Source: Oikopleura dioica | Taxonomy: Eukaryota > Chordata > Appendicularia > Copelata > Oikopleuridae | Direction: 5' to 3' | NCBI GenBank assembly: GCA_907165135.1 | Contig: OU015566.1 | Location: 8,230,157-8,294,156, forward strand | Length of the DNA: 64,000 bases | In this document: in pieces, positions 33,883-44,874 of the stretch | Layout of the letters: the number at the start of each line of letters is the position of its first letter | Numbering within the stretch: position 1 is the stretch's first letter | Translations under genes and position numbers: made by a program | Notes under the pieces: model-generated | Database searches by the model: none | What the model was told of the DNA's origin: nothing | Seen by the model: the letters and a program-made list of their open reading frames with translations, nothing else

Positions 33883-36260
33883 ATGAAGATCGCCCCAGCG
33901 CTCTTGTCACTGCAGCTTCCGAAGTCCTCTGGAAGGAAGACTTCTCCCAAGGTAGCTAAACAGCTCTAGAAACACGCATACATGAAATACTACAGCATGC
34001 CCCTGGGCGCGCTTTGAACTGTTTTATGCCGGGATAGAATACTTGAACCTATCAACGGTTATTTGTACATTGGTTTTAAAATTGGTGTTATTGTAGAAAT
34101 CCAGCATCGAAAGACAAAATTAAATTCATTATTTCTTATCAAAAACTAAATTTCGACCAGGAGAAAAGGGGATTAGGTGGATTTTCAAAGATGGATTATT
34201 TTTTAATTTTATTTATATCTAAATACGATTAAAGCCTTTCAATTTTCCTTTTTATCAGATTCGGATGATGATTTTCTTCGCCGAAATACGGAAAATCAAA
34301 TTTCCTGTAGCTGTAAAAACACTTCATTGAGAATTTCCTTTCACAAATTCGAATTTTCGAATTTGAATGGTACAATGCTTTAGTCAATCATTGACCTTTC
34401 CGCCGTGAACGCCGGAGAAATTAATTGGGTATTAAAAAAGCGGGCCAAATTTGCTAAATAAATATTTGAAAGTTTGAAACCAACGTCGACCCATTGCCAA
34501 GGCGACTTTCGAAAGCCACAAAATTATCTAATCGCAACTTTAGACGGCTGGGAGTCCCGATGGGTCCAGTCGAGCCACAAGGACGATTATGGCAAGTTCG
34601 AGCTCGCCACCGGCAAATGGAACGAGATCAAGGGTCTCAAGACTTCCCAGGACGCCAAGTTCTACGCCCTCTCCGCCAGCCACGAAAGCTTCTCCAACAA
34701 GGACAAGACCCTTGTCGTTCAATTCACAGTTCAGCATCAGCAGAAAATCGACTGCGGAGGTGGTTACGTTAAGGTACGTTCACTTCTTTTATTTATTTTT
34801 CTATACACACACATTGCCCCTTTTTTACCTACTCGAGCGTAAAATTATTTCAGCAAAGAAATTATAAATTTATTATCCAACCACAGAAGACTTTGATCAA
34901 TAATAATATTCTCACTCTTGCCAAGAGAATAATTAAAGCCCATAAAATCGAATAATCACAGCCACAGATGACATTGTCAATTCTTGCTGAACCACTTTTC
35001 GTTGACGCTTTTTTTCTTCAAAAGCTTTTTTGGCGCGCTGCCCGATAAACCAATTGCATTTGCAATTATCTTGGCTAAACATAATCTCGAGGCGTTTCTA
35101 ATTTCATCTTGCTTTTTATAGCTCTTCCCCTCTACCGTTACCGGCGATGACATGCACGGTGACTCTGAGTACAACATTATGTTCGGCCCCGACATTTGCG
35201 GATACAGCACCAAGCGCATCCACGTCATCTTCAACTACAAGGGAAAGAACCATTTGATCAAGAAGGACGTCAAGTGCAAGGATGACGAACTCACCCACAT
35301 TTACACCCTCGTCGTTACTCCAGACAACAAATACAAGGTAAACTTCTTTACCAGTTCCCACGGATTGAAATCAAGGAAAAGCATATTGTGCAAAGATTCA
35401 TCTTTCCAATTTAGGTCCTCGTTGATAACGAAGAAACCGCCTCCGGAGCTCTCGAAGAGGACTGGGACTTCCTCCCAGCCAAGAAAATCAAGGATCCAGA
35501 AGCTTCCAAGCCTTCCCAAGAAGGTAACTTTCATCTATAATTTTCTCTTTCTGAAATCGCCACTAGAATGGGACGAGCGAGAAGAGATCCCCGACCCAGA
35601 CGACACCAAGCCCGAGGACTGGGACAAGCCAGAGCACATTGCCGACCCCGACGCCGAGATGCCCGATGATTGGGACGAGGAAATGGACGGCGAGTGGGAG
35701 CCACCAATGGTTGACAACCCAGACTACAAAGGTACCGCGTACTTTCATCCTTCTTGTCTAACCCCTCCCAAGGCGAGTGGAAGCCAAAGAACATCAAGAA
35801 CCCCGCCTACAAAGGAAAGTGGGTGCACCCAGAAATCGACAACCCAGAATACTCCCCCGATGATTCCATCTACGCTTATGACGATTTCGGTCGAGTCGGT
35901 CTCGATCTCTGGCAGGTGAGATAAAAACAGAAGATAACTGAATCTAACCACTTCCAAGGTCAAAGCCGGAACTGTCTTCTCCAACTTCCTCATGACCGAC
36001 AGCGAAGAGGAAGCCGCTGCCGAAGCCGCAGAGATTCTTAAACTTATGGAAGCCGAACAAGCTGCCAAGAAGGCCGAGGAGGATGCCAAGGCCGCCGAGA
36101 GCGACGACGATGAAGACGGAGAAGATGACTTCGTAAGGCGCCTCCTTGAATACAGTCATTAAAACTTTCTTTTCAGGACGAGGACGAACTCGGAGACCTC
36201 GATGACTACGACGATGAAGACCTTGACGACATCATGGACGAGATCAAGGACGAATTGTAA
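33883..36260 (+). CDS. CALR: Calreticulin
   Basis: ER calcium-binding lectin chaperone for monoglucosylated glycoproteins. Eight exons: about 33883-33951, 34544-34773, 35122-35337, 35415-35523, 35567-35731, 35773-35915, 35959-36132 and 36177-36260. The N-domain has [19 protein letters not shown] and the signature [19 protein letters not shown]. The P-domain carries the proline-rich repeats ([13 protein letters not shown] and GEWKP types). The C-domain is acidic. The protein ends in the ER-retrieval signal KDEL. The first exon is odd: the ATG at 33883 opens a signal-peptide-like start but is one base out of frame with [11 protein letters not shown]. Either a base is missing between about 33886 and 33915, or the true start exon is elsewhere. 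The first intron (592 nt) is much longer than the others. Confidence 0.95.
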
Positions 36261-37136
36261 ATCGCCTCCCTTCCTTCTTCATAAAAAACCTAACTTCTCG
36301 AAACAACACCATCGAGGAGCGGCCTTGTTTTCCGAGCTTTGCTGCCCACTTACTTTTTCTGTTACAATCTTGTTCGTTTCCATCCTTCGAGTCTGTCGGC
36401 AGTCAAAGTCTCAACCACTTTTTAGCAAAAAATTTGTACAGTACTCTTCGTTCCTCTCAAAAAAACAACCAAAAACGTGCAATCTAAAATCGGTCCCCGA
36501 CAAAATATGAAAATAAAATATTTAATTCAACTTATCTCATCATTATCGACAATTACGTAATATTTAATTATCAATGCCGACTGTAGCAACCCGCTGCATG
36601 TTACTTTTAAGCATTTCCTGTCAACTTCCTTCCTTCTGTTCAACAACTGTAGGAGATTTCATAACAACACACATGCAGCACATAGAATATGTAGAATAAA
36701 TTGATATTCAACAAAAACAAAAATCGTCCAATTTCGAATTCAGTCCTTTCTCAAACCAGAAAAAAGAGGGATTAACAGAGAGCGTCATTTCTAGAATGGA
36801 ACATCGTTGACTTTATTTTTGCGGCGCGCGTAGCGATTGGATGAAACGCGCAAAAAGCGCAGCGAGATTGGACTAGCGCGCCAAATAAGAGAAACGAGTG
36901 CCTCAAGAAACCATAATTATCCCTCTTTGGGCGGGTTGCTGTTTTGTTAAAATCGTGAAAAAATCATAACTGAATCAATGATGAACTTATAATTAGATGA
37001 ACGTAAAAAATGCCTGAACTTGCAACTGAAACATATTTTGTCGATTAACTTACCTGTGGTTCATCTTTTTCTGATATTTTACAATAATAACGAACGTATT
37101 TTTCCCGGACTCTCAAGTAATTTTATCACTATTTAG
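36261..37136. promoter_or_regulatory. Intergenic, candidate promoter region
   Basis: No gene. At about 36820-36890 a short GC-rich block holds two ATTGG sequences (inverted CCAAT boxes) among GCGCGC repeats, about 250 bp before the next start codon. It resembles a CCAAT-type promoter. The assignment rests only on motif and position. Confidence 0.35.
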
Positions 37137-37736
37137 ATGGGTTTCTTCCTTCCCTACCTCCAGGTCGCTCGAAGCGCCGGAAAGTCCACTTTCCCCGCTG
37201 CCGTCGCTGGTCAGGCCGCTTATGGACTCCCCCTCGGTAAGAATTCCTCGATTTTCCATTTTCTAATGCGCCTTTTTAGCCAAGTACCCCGTCCAGTGGG
37301 TCGCTCCCAAGGAAGAGCCCTCCATGTACCTCGCCGACTCCCTCTACCCTAAGCCCGGCTACCAGACGTCCAAGATGCTCATCCCCCGACAGTTCGTAAG
37401 TCCAATGCTCGACAAAGCAAAGTAGCTCTATTAAAACGCTCTTTAGCTTTCTTACCCCACCAACAACGGAACCTTCTACGGCAGCTGGCGATACGCTGAG
37501 CTCCGAAAGAACCAGTGGCTCTGGTGGACTACCCTTACCGTCATCATGATCACTCTCATCCGAGCCGGTGAAGGTGGATCCCTCAACAAGTCGTGGCGAG
37601 GACACAACGACTCCTACTGGTACCAATCCCCCTTTCTTTCCACCTTTACAATCCCTCTTTTAGGTACGGAGAGAAGCACGAGCTCCTCCACAAGATCGAA
37701 GAGCTCCAGCACAACCTCGGTCGAATGGCCCACTAA
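37137..37736 (+). CDS. Small single-pass membrane protein, unknown
   Basis: Four exons (37137-37236, 37280-37395, 37447-37619, 37664-37736) with canonical short introns encode about 153 residues. The N-terminus is hydrophobic and basic without acidic residues (MGFFLPYLQVARSAGKSTF), which would suit a mitochondrial targeting sequence. One membrane segment follows (WLWWTTLTVIMITLI), then a charged C-terminus with EKHELLHKIEELQHNLGRM. Size and layout recall small accessory subunits of mitochondrial inner-membrane complexes, but I could not match a specific one. Clean splicing and codon pattern make it a convincing gene. Confidence 0.7.
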
Positions 37737-38035
37737 TTCTAATGTGGAGAGAAACATCTCTGATCGAAAATCGAAACAAAAAAAAACATGTGATCTCTAA
37801 AATTATTTATTAGGAACCTCCAAGGTTCCCGACTTTGCCTTTTTGGTCCCTCTCTAGAGATAGAAAAAATACAATAAACTCCTTCTGTTCAAGAACCAAT
37901 CCATATCAAAAATAAACTTTCGAACACTTTTCAAAATCGAGCTTTTATTTTTGACTTGCGTATCCTTTCATTTGTCCCTTTATCGGCTATTTTCAATCTC
38001 TTTTGGCGTTAGAAGGTTTCTTTTTCAGATCTATA

Positions 38036-38391
38036 ATGTCCACGGCTCACACAATCCTTCTAGTCCAGCCTGATAAGAAAGCGGAAGGTCGAACCTACTC
38101 CGATTACCAGTCTGTAAATGACTGTATGGAGGGCGTCTGCCGAATCTACGAGGAGCACTTGAAAAAGAGCAACCCTACAAGCAACCAGATTACCTACGAC
38201 ATCGCCCAGGTACCGTGTTCATGTTTGTAGCCCCCTAAAGACGGCTCTAGCTCTTCGACTTCATCGACGAAATCAATGACATTGCCTGCTTCGTTTACAA
38301 GTCCGACGGATCCTCGTACAAGCCCTACAATCGCGAGTGGATCAAGGAGAAGATCTACATCCTGCTCAAGAGACAAGCCAGTGGTATCTGA
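38036..38391 (+). CDS. ERH: Enhancer of rudimentary homolog
   Basis: Small, highly conserved nuclear protein that dimerises and partners RNA-processing factors. Two exons (38036-38209 and 38251-38391), with a 41-nt GT-AG intron, encode about 104 residues, the family's usual length. Diagnostic stretches are [50 protein letters not shown] and [16 protein letters not shown]. The start MSTAHTILL aligns with the conserved family start. It is about 300 bp downstream of the membrane-protein gene on the same strand. Confidence 0.97.
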
Positions 38392-38560
38392 TGATTTCCG
38401 ATGTAAAAAAAAACTTCCTCCATTTTGAGACGACCCGACCATCCGATGATTCTCTACTGCCCCTATTGGAATCTGAAACATTATTCGCTGAAAATATAAT
38501 TCTTTCTGAAGACAAGAGAAATTAAGACACTGGCGTAAACGTTAGTTTCTTAATAAAAAT

Positions 38561-38872
38561 TTAATCAAAATCGATCTCAACTTGATCAGGCGCAGTTGGG
38601 TACGGTGTTTTCGGTGGGGGAGGTCTTGGTGGTGGACCCTGGGAAACTTCGGACGTCACTGAGGGATAGATTGACGGTAAAGTCAAGGTTGATCTTGTCG
38701 GCTGGCTAGATGTGATAGACTCCTTCATCATAAGTTCCGAATTCGTTTGTTCGTATTGATGGGACATCGATCTGTTGATCCAATCTTCTAAGTTTCCCGT
38801 TGAGATGGTCGAATGTTGAATTTTGAGGCTCATTCGTCTCTTTAGCTTAATTTTGCTAGAAAAAAATAGCAT
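38561..38872 (-). CDS. Unknown protein, proline-rich C-terminal exon
   Basis: An open minus-strand frame ending VEIDFD at TAA 38561-38563. It contains NLEDWINRSMSHQYEQTN, a serine/threonine-rich middle and a PPPRPPPPKTPYP stretch that could bind SH3 or WW domains. It is probably the 3' exon of a longer gene. A candidate upstream piece at about 39305-39420 includes a hydrophobic segment, suggesting a membrane protein with a cytoplasmic proline-rich tail. The link is unproven. Confidence 0.4.
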   Translation of the reverse strand: MLFFSSKIKLKRRMSLKIQHSTISTGNLEDWINRSMSHQYEQTNSELMMKESITSSQPTRSTLTLPSIYPSVTSEVSQGPPPRPPPPKTPYPTAPDQVEIDFD

Positions 38873-39694
38873 TTTATTTCCATATTACCTCTGATCTATC
38901 CTTTCCTTTGCATCTGTACCACAAGGATTTTATCTTCAAGCCAATAATCGAAAGGCAGAAGGAACAGCAAAGCCTAAAACTCATAGGGACACATCTTTTG
39001 TCATGCAACTTTACTTGTGAACAATCCAAACGAGCTTGCACCACTCCCAGCAACCTTCTTTTTCCGAGACTCTTCTTTCACCATGTTTCCTCTTCTTCTT
39101 ATTTCTTATTAGCCCCATTCAGATAAAACTAACAACCGCCGATCCAACTAGTTTTGCATAAAAATTGCATTTTGAGTATAACAATTATTCTAGAGACGGC
39201 ATTAAAGACCGAATAACAATTACCAGTCATAAGGCTTTGACAGCTAGCCTTGACAGCTATCGTGAAATTCTATGTCGCAATTCGACAAATCATAAGGAAA
39301 ATATTTACTCTCGGACCTCTTGAATTTGTTTCTGCGGGTGATCGCGGCGGGACTTAAAATTTAGCTTGAAGATGACGAAGAGAGGACTTTCTGGGATAGA
39401 GAATGAGCTCAATGACGCTGGTGCTACAGGAAAGTAAAAAATCCTTGTAAATATGAGTTCCTTTAGCTCAACAACTATCTTTATTTTCAAAAGTTTGCTT
39501 TGCTTCCATTATTGAACTGCATGAGGCACTCGCCCATGATCGAATGTCAGATGCATGGAAAAAGACTCGTTCAACCGAGCCATTTTTGCGATCAAGAAGT
39601 GAAGACAAATTTGTAACAACTGTCCCGCTTGTATCATGTCAAGGAAGAGCTCGCAAGTGTGAAAAGTACAAGTTGTGTCGATGATAATTCGAGC

Positions 39695-40958
39695 TCTTTG
39701 GAGGTCCAATTTTCATTGAAAATGAAAATTTCCATCAGTTTTTCAAGGAAGCGTCAAACTGCTCATATGATGAGATGAATAAATCCGCGGTACCAGCTGA
39801 TCTCCTTGTTGTATCTGACCCCAAGACAGCTCATTCTGTTGGATTAATCATCCGACTGCCCCATTCGGTAGCGGATGGGACCTCGATGTTGATTATTCTT
39901 CACCGAATATTGTCTTTCTATGATCATCCTGAACAAAATGTGGAAGTTAATGAGGTCCTCCCTGAGCCAGCAGAGGAATTACTTCCAGATATAACAGTGT
40001 AGGCTTCAAAAATTTTCTGCATTCAAATCATAAAAAAAAATCATAAGCCATTGAGAGACGAACAAAAGAAAGCATTTCTTGAGAGATATCATGGTGAAAT
40101 CATTAACTTCAAGAACGTTGTTCCGCATCATAAGTACGAAGAGAGACCGGTCAAATTCTTCAAGAGCCAAAGTAAACCAGTCGAGTATGAGGTCACATGC
40201 GGAAAAGGCTCTTTATCTGCACCAAAACGGCTTTTGGAATTCTGTCGGCAACATGGTATTACCATCGGCACTTATTTAATAGCATCAATCGCATTTATCA
40301 ACTCAAAGATGACAGGAGATGCTTCAAAAGAGCTGAAAATGGATGTTGACTACAACCTTCGCGATCGTTTCCCCAAGAAGCTTGGAAAGACAACTGTTGC
40401 TTGCTACATCGGCTGGCCTTCCCTCAAACCCGAGGCAGAGCTCAATGAAACGCTTCTCCAGACTGCACAAAAGGCAAGTCGAAACATAAAGAGTCAAATT
40501 GAGAATCATGAACATCACATGTGGCGAGAGATCGAAGATCTATGGGAAGAACACGAGGAGGAGTATCAAAAGGTCTCCTACAGAAACAACGGAATAAGTA
40601 AAGTCCTCTCTCGTAACCCTGTGGTCTATTTTCAGCATCGTCGATAAATTTCTCAAACGTCGGACGATATCCTTTCGGGATTAACTACGACGTCAGTAAA
40701 GTGAGAGAGCTGTACTGCACGGGTCACAGCTGGGGCGCCTGGTTCGAGTATTGCATACTTTTTCAGACGACTGATAGGATCTGCATCACCGTTAGTCATT
40801 TATCAACCAAGGAACATAATGAAGCTGGTAAGTAAACGACATCAATTGATTTACTAGTAAAAATTCCAGCACAAAATTACGTGGAGAAACTCATCGAATT
40901 CACAGAATCGCCACAATCCTTTGCTGAACTAACGCTAGAAAAATATATGAACGAGTAA
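39695..40958 (+). CDS. Condensation-domain-like acyltransferase
   Basis: Exons at about 39695-39998, 40049-40597, 40637-40828 and 40869-40958 encode a protein of the CoA-dependent acyltransferase (condensation/alcohol acetyltransferase) fold. The catalytic region reads LPHSVADGTSM, a form of the HxxxDG motif in which the active histidine is retained. The C-terminal half has NFSNVGRYPFGINYDV, matching the FSN-G type bridge of this fold, and a stretch like the family's strand before the end (RICITVSHLSTKEHNE). Likely role is transfer of an acyl group to an alcohol or amine; substrate unknown. The N-terminus is unresolved: frames at 39510-39700 are coding-like but do not join cleanly. The protein may therefore be short or the gene damaged at its 5' end. 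Confidence 0.65.
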
Positions 40959-41239
40959 ATTAAATTCTCTGAATGCGAAAAATGCAAGCAGGGGCAGTGC
41001 ACAATGCAATGATCTGATTCATTCCTTTTATTAGTCTGGCTTATTCGCAATGTGGCAGAGGTACTAGAGGGATTACTTTGATCACTCCTCAACTCTGAGT
41101 AATTGACACCTGGAGCTCTTCGAGTTCAACTAACTCTCTAAAATCCACTTCTCGATTTTCGATCGATTGTTTCTAGAGAGAGAAGCACGCTCACCGCTCA
41201 CGACTCCTGAGCACGAAGGTTGAGCAGACAGACGGAAAC

Positions 41240-41344
41240 ATGGCGCGCAGAATCAGCACATTTTTGGATGAGCACGGCATCCCCACCTCGGTGCCAATGA
41301 AGATCATTGACGCCTGGGAGCAAGTCGACATGCCTGAGCCATGA
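41240..41344 (+). CDS. Possible 34-residue protein
   Basis: ATG at 41240 opens MARRISTFLDEHGIPTSVPM, ending in TGA at 41344. The sequence looks like a conserved small helical peptide and is compositionally protein-like, but I do not recognise it. It stands alone between the acyltransferase and the ankyrin-protein gene. It could be a microprotein or a 5' exon. Confidence 0.35.
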   Translation: MARRISTFLDEHGIPTSVPMKIIDAWEQVDMPEP

Positions 41345-41566
41345 GCGGGTTAATTTTCTTGAGCAGAAATGACATTCCAAATATAAACGAGCAATATAAG
41401 AACACAATTCCGTAGATAGTATTAATTAAAGAGGTGTGAGGTAGCAGTTGAACTTTGATCCAACAGGTGGCCAATAAATTGAAAGGAGATTTTTCGACCG
41501 ATCAATCTTGGCAGGAATCCTTTACGGTAAAGGCTTTACCTATAAATTCATAACAAACGCCCATAA

Positions 41567-44201
41567 ATGCTTAACCCAGTAAAGAGCCGGGCATCTATCC
41601 CAAGAAGAATGTCAGTCGAAGAAATCGCTGGAATCATTGACAAATGCTTGGACGAATCCGCCAACAAGCAACGAAGCTCTGTTTTCAGCCGAGAAACAAT
41701 TTCGCGAGATCAAATCATGAGGTCTGCTGAAGACTTGGCGAAAATCATCAATGGAGCACTCGAAAGTGATAATGATATGAAAGCAATGTCTTATGATGAT
41801 CTCGCTCGATTTTTGATGGCTTCCTGCTCCACCGACAATATTATTTTTGATGATGATGAACAGCAGGTCTTGTTTAAAAATTTTAAAGGGAGCTGACGTA
41901 AAAAATAACATAGGACCCTCTTCAAGAAGACGATCTTGACATTTGGCGAGGACTTCCTCAGCAGAAGCTCTCTACTTCTCAAGTTCCCGCTGTTGTTACG
42001 GATTTTAAAGAGAAATTGATCAATGACCATTTATGTATCTTACTTAGTGATGCTTTTGAAACTAAAATCTGGTAGGAAATCCGATTTATAGCTCAGGTCT
42101 GTTCTGCTATTTCTGAGCTCTCATCGACTCTTGGAGATCTTGAAACTACTTTTACAAAAGTAAGGTCCGATGAGTTAAAATTTGACTACCTGTTTCTCAG
42201 AAAATGGAGCAGTTCATCATCGAGCGACCTGAAGTTTCCAACCATGTCAGCACCTTGAAGGCGGATCTCTCCGACATGATTCAGGCCCTCTCTGGCACTT
42301 TGAGTAACGTCCCCAACCCTGATGAGAAAGAAGTTGAAGCTGCTATTGAAAATGAGGTAACTTTATATATTTAAGGACTTCAACTCATGATTAAAGCAAG
42401 TCTAGCCTATCTCTTGATCTGGCTGCATAAAAGAGCGTCCTCAACATGGGGACGTATCTGTCTCATAAAAAGCCCCTAAATCTACATCTTTCAAAGAGAA
42501 TGAGTCAAATGAGTCCTAAAAGTCTGTTACAAATTTATCAAGTTAATTAGGGCCAGGTGATAACAGTAGTGCCCCTAGCAGCAGAAAACTGTCTTCGCCA
42601 CTCAAGAGTTTTTTTTGTATTCCTTATGAAAGTATCTTGGCATTAACATTTCTCCTCATAGCTTCACAACTGGGAGACTCGTCGAATCAAGGAGGAGTTT
42701 ATCAGAGAGGAGCGACACCAAGTGGAGCAGCTCAACAAGCAGAAGAAGCGCCAAAAAGAGCTTGAAGAAAGCCGAGTAAGTAGTCTCTGGTTATTTTTTC
42801 TCTATTTGCATCTGGGTTTGAAGCAAGCACTAGGGGATCTTACGAGCTCCAGCTGCAAGACCTAACACCAATTGTACAACAGAAAGGAAACGATTCACAC
42901 AGCGAACTTTTTTATGATCTGAAGACGTGATTTACGCCTTCAGGCTTCATCCGTAGGCACTATCAACCCGGGTCTATTTTTTCGAGGCCCCAATCAAAGT
43001 GGCCATCAGATTTTCAGCCCTTTTTCAGAGCGACGAAATAGAGAGCATGGACGAGAGACCAAGCGTTGCCCTTCCACCAAGTAATGATTGCACCCTTTTA
43101 GTGCCTAGCTAATAGTCTTACTCAGCCGCTGCTGGCCGAAAGTCCGAAGTCGGCGACAAGAGAAAGTCCGTTCGTCGATCGCGAGCTGAGGGGCGCACTT
43201 CTACAACTGAAAGATCTGGCTCAATTATTCGCCGGAGAAAGACCTCTACTGGTAAGTAAGAGACAAGTTTTTCGGAAAAGAGAACTCATTTTAGGACGAC
43301 GAGTTGGCTCTTCTATCAGACTCAAGATTCCTGATGACAAAGTCGATGTAAGTAGCATTCCTCTCTTCAAAAACTATTCCTTACCAAGGCGGAAGAAAAG
43401 ACTCCAGACGGACCCGTTACTAACGAGCAGTATCTCCTCGCTGCTGTCGAGAACCGACCAAAGACTATTCAGAAGTTTATTGAGCAAGGCGGCTCTGTTA
43501 ATACTGTCGATGAGGTAAGGGGAAACTAGGGTTATTTTAAGATAATGAGATGATCGTTAATTTTAGTGCAAACGATCAGCACTTCATCGAGCTGCTCTTT
43601 ATGGAAGCATGGATTGCGTGACTCTCCTTTCCAGAAACAAAGTCAAAATGAACTTGCAAGACAAGGTGAAGTCCTGCTAGAAACTAGTGTTCACAAACTG
43701 TTAAAAGCTCGGAGATACTGCTCTTCACTGGGCTTGCCGCGGAGGTGACCTGCAAATCGTCAAATACCTTGTCGACAACGGTGCCAAAGTCAACGCAAAA
43801 GATAAGGTAAGAACTAGGGCTATCGGAAGTTTAAAAAGCCAATTAAACTTTTTAGCTTTTTCGACTCCTCTTCACGTCGCTGTCCGAGTAGGTGTTCAGG
43901 AAATCATCGAGTTCCTCTGTGAACACGGAGCTGATATCAATGCAAAGGATAGAGAAGGTATCAACTTTTAAAAAATCATTTCTCAATAAGAATCAAAGGT
44001 GACACTCCAATGCACGATGCTGTCCGACTTGGCCGATACCGAATCGTCAAATCTTTGATTCTCTACGGTGCGAACCTGCGAGTGAAGAATCAGCAAGGAA
44101 AGACCCCTGTCGACATGGTTCAGCTTTGGTACAAAGATACTGCACAGGCTCTCTCCGGAAACAACGAAGCCAGAAAGGAATGGTGCAAATTCATTTATTA
44201 A
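41567..44201 (+). CDS. MARP/ANKRD1-like ankyrin repeat protein
   Basis: A multi-exon gene with short introns, plus longer ones at 42358-42660 and about 42777-43028. The C-terminal half carries ankyrin repeats strikingly like the muscle ankyrin repeat proteins ANKRD1/2/23: [54 protein letters not shown] and [20 protein letters not shown], ending [11 protein letters not shown]. Those proteins act at the sarcomere and in the nucleus. The N-terminal half is longer than in vertebrate MARPs. It has an acidic start, then a coiled-coil segment ([20 protein letters not shown]) and a basic Ser/Arg region (43130-43250). The simplest stop is TAA at 44201. A reading with a further exon ending at 44309 would need a 27-nt intron. 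Confidence 0.85.
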
Positions 44202-44309
44202 TTATAAAGCATTATCTACTGCATTCGCAATGTGCACCTCCGAAAGAAAAACTCCGTTGCTGTAAAAATGACCGACCTGATCAACGAGCAGCTCGCCGCC
44301 GGCCAGTGA

Positions 44310-44874
44310 AAATTGTTTTATATTATAAACGATTTATATTTCAAAATTTCTACTGTATAAGTTATCACGTAACCTAAATGTTCTCTCCATGTACAATTAT
44401 CTATTTTCAGTCTTCATAATAAACAAGAACAGACATTTGTGAGAATGGCACGGAATGTGGCAATTTTCAACTAGATGATGATGTAGGTCGATTCTTTATT
44501 CTGGTGAATGAAATTCCTACAGTTGAACATGTCGGGAGTATACATGTAAATTGAGCTCTAGCGCCGCCTACTTGTTAGAATAGGAGACGATATAACATGA
44601 GCACGAGAGGGTGAAAAGCTAGTGTGCAGGAAAAGGAACAGGAACGCACGGTAGTGTACGTTTATTCACATGGAAACTGTATGGTTTGTTTTTGGGCTGA
44701 CACTAGTGGGCAGTTGAAAGGGCACAGTTTGAAAGGGAGCAGAGTTTTCTTAGAGTGAAAAATCCGGTGCCCAAAAATGATGAGAATACAAATTATTACT
44801 TTTTTGAACCTTATAACTTGGACAAAGATTAGTTACTGATAGTGGTCAGAATTCAAGTTCTAGCGCAGCTCAAG
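44310..44874. other. Intergenic between convergent genes
   Basis: 3' flanks of the ankyrin gene (plus) and caprin (minus). Contains an AATAAA-like signal near 44420 for the plus-strand gene. No gene seen. Confidence 0.4.

Noticed and set aside
44183-44209. A 27-nt intron extending the MARP-like gene to 44309
   Set aside because: It would preserve frame but is much shorter than every other intron here. Stopping at 44201 is simpler. A similar 27-nt reading in DPM3 was replaced by a better 58-nt intron.
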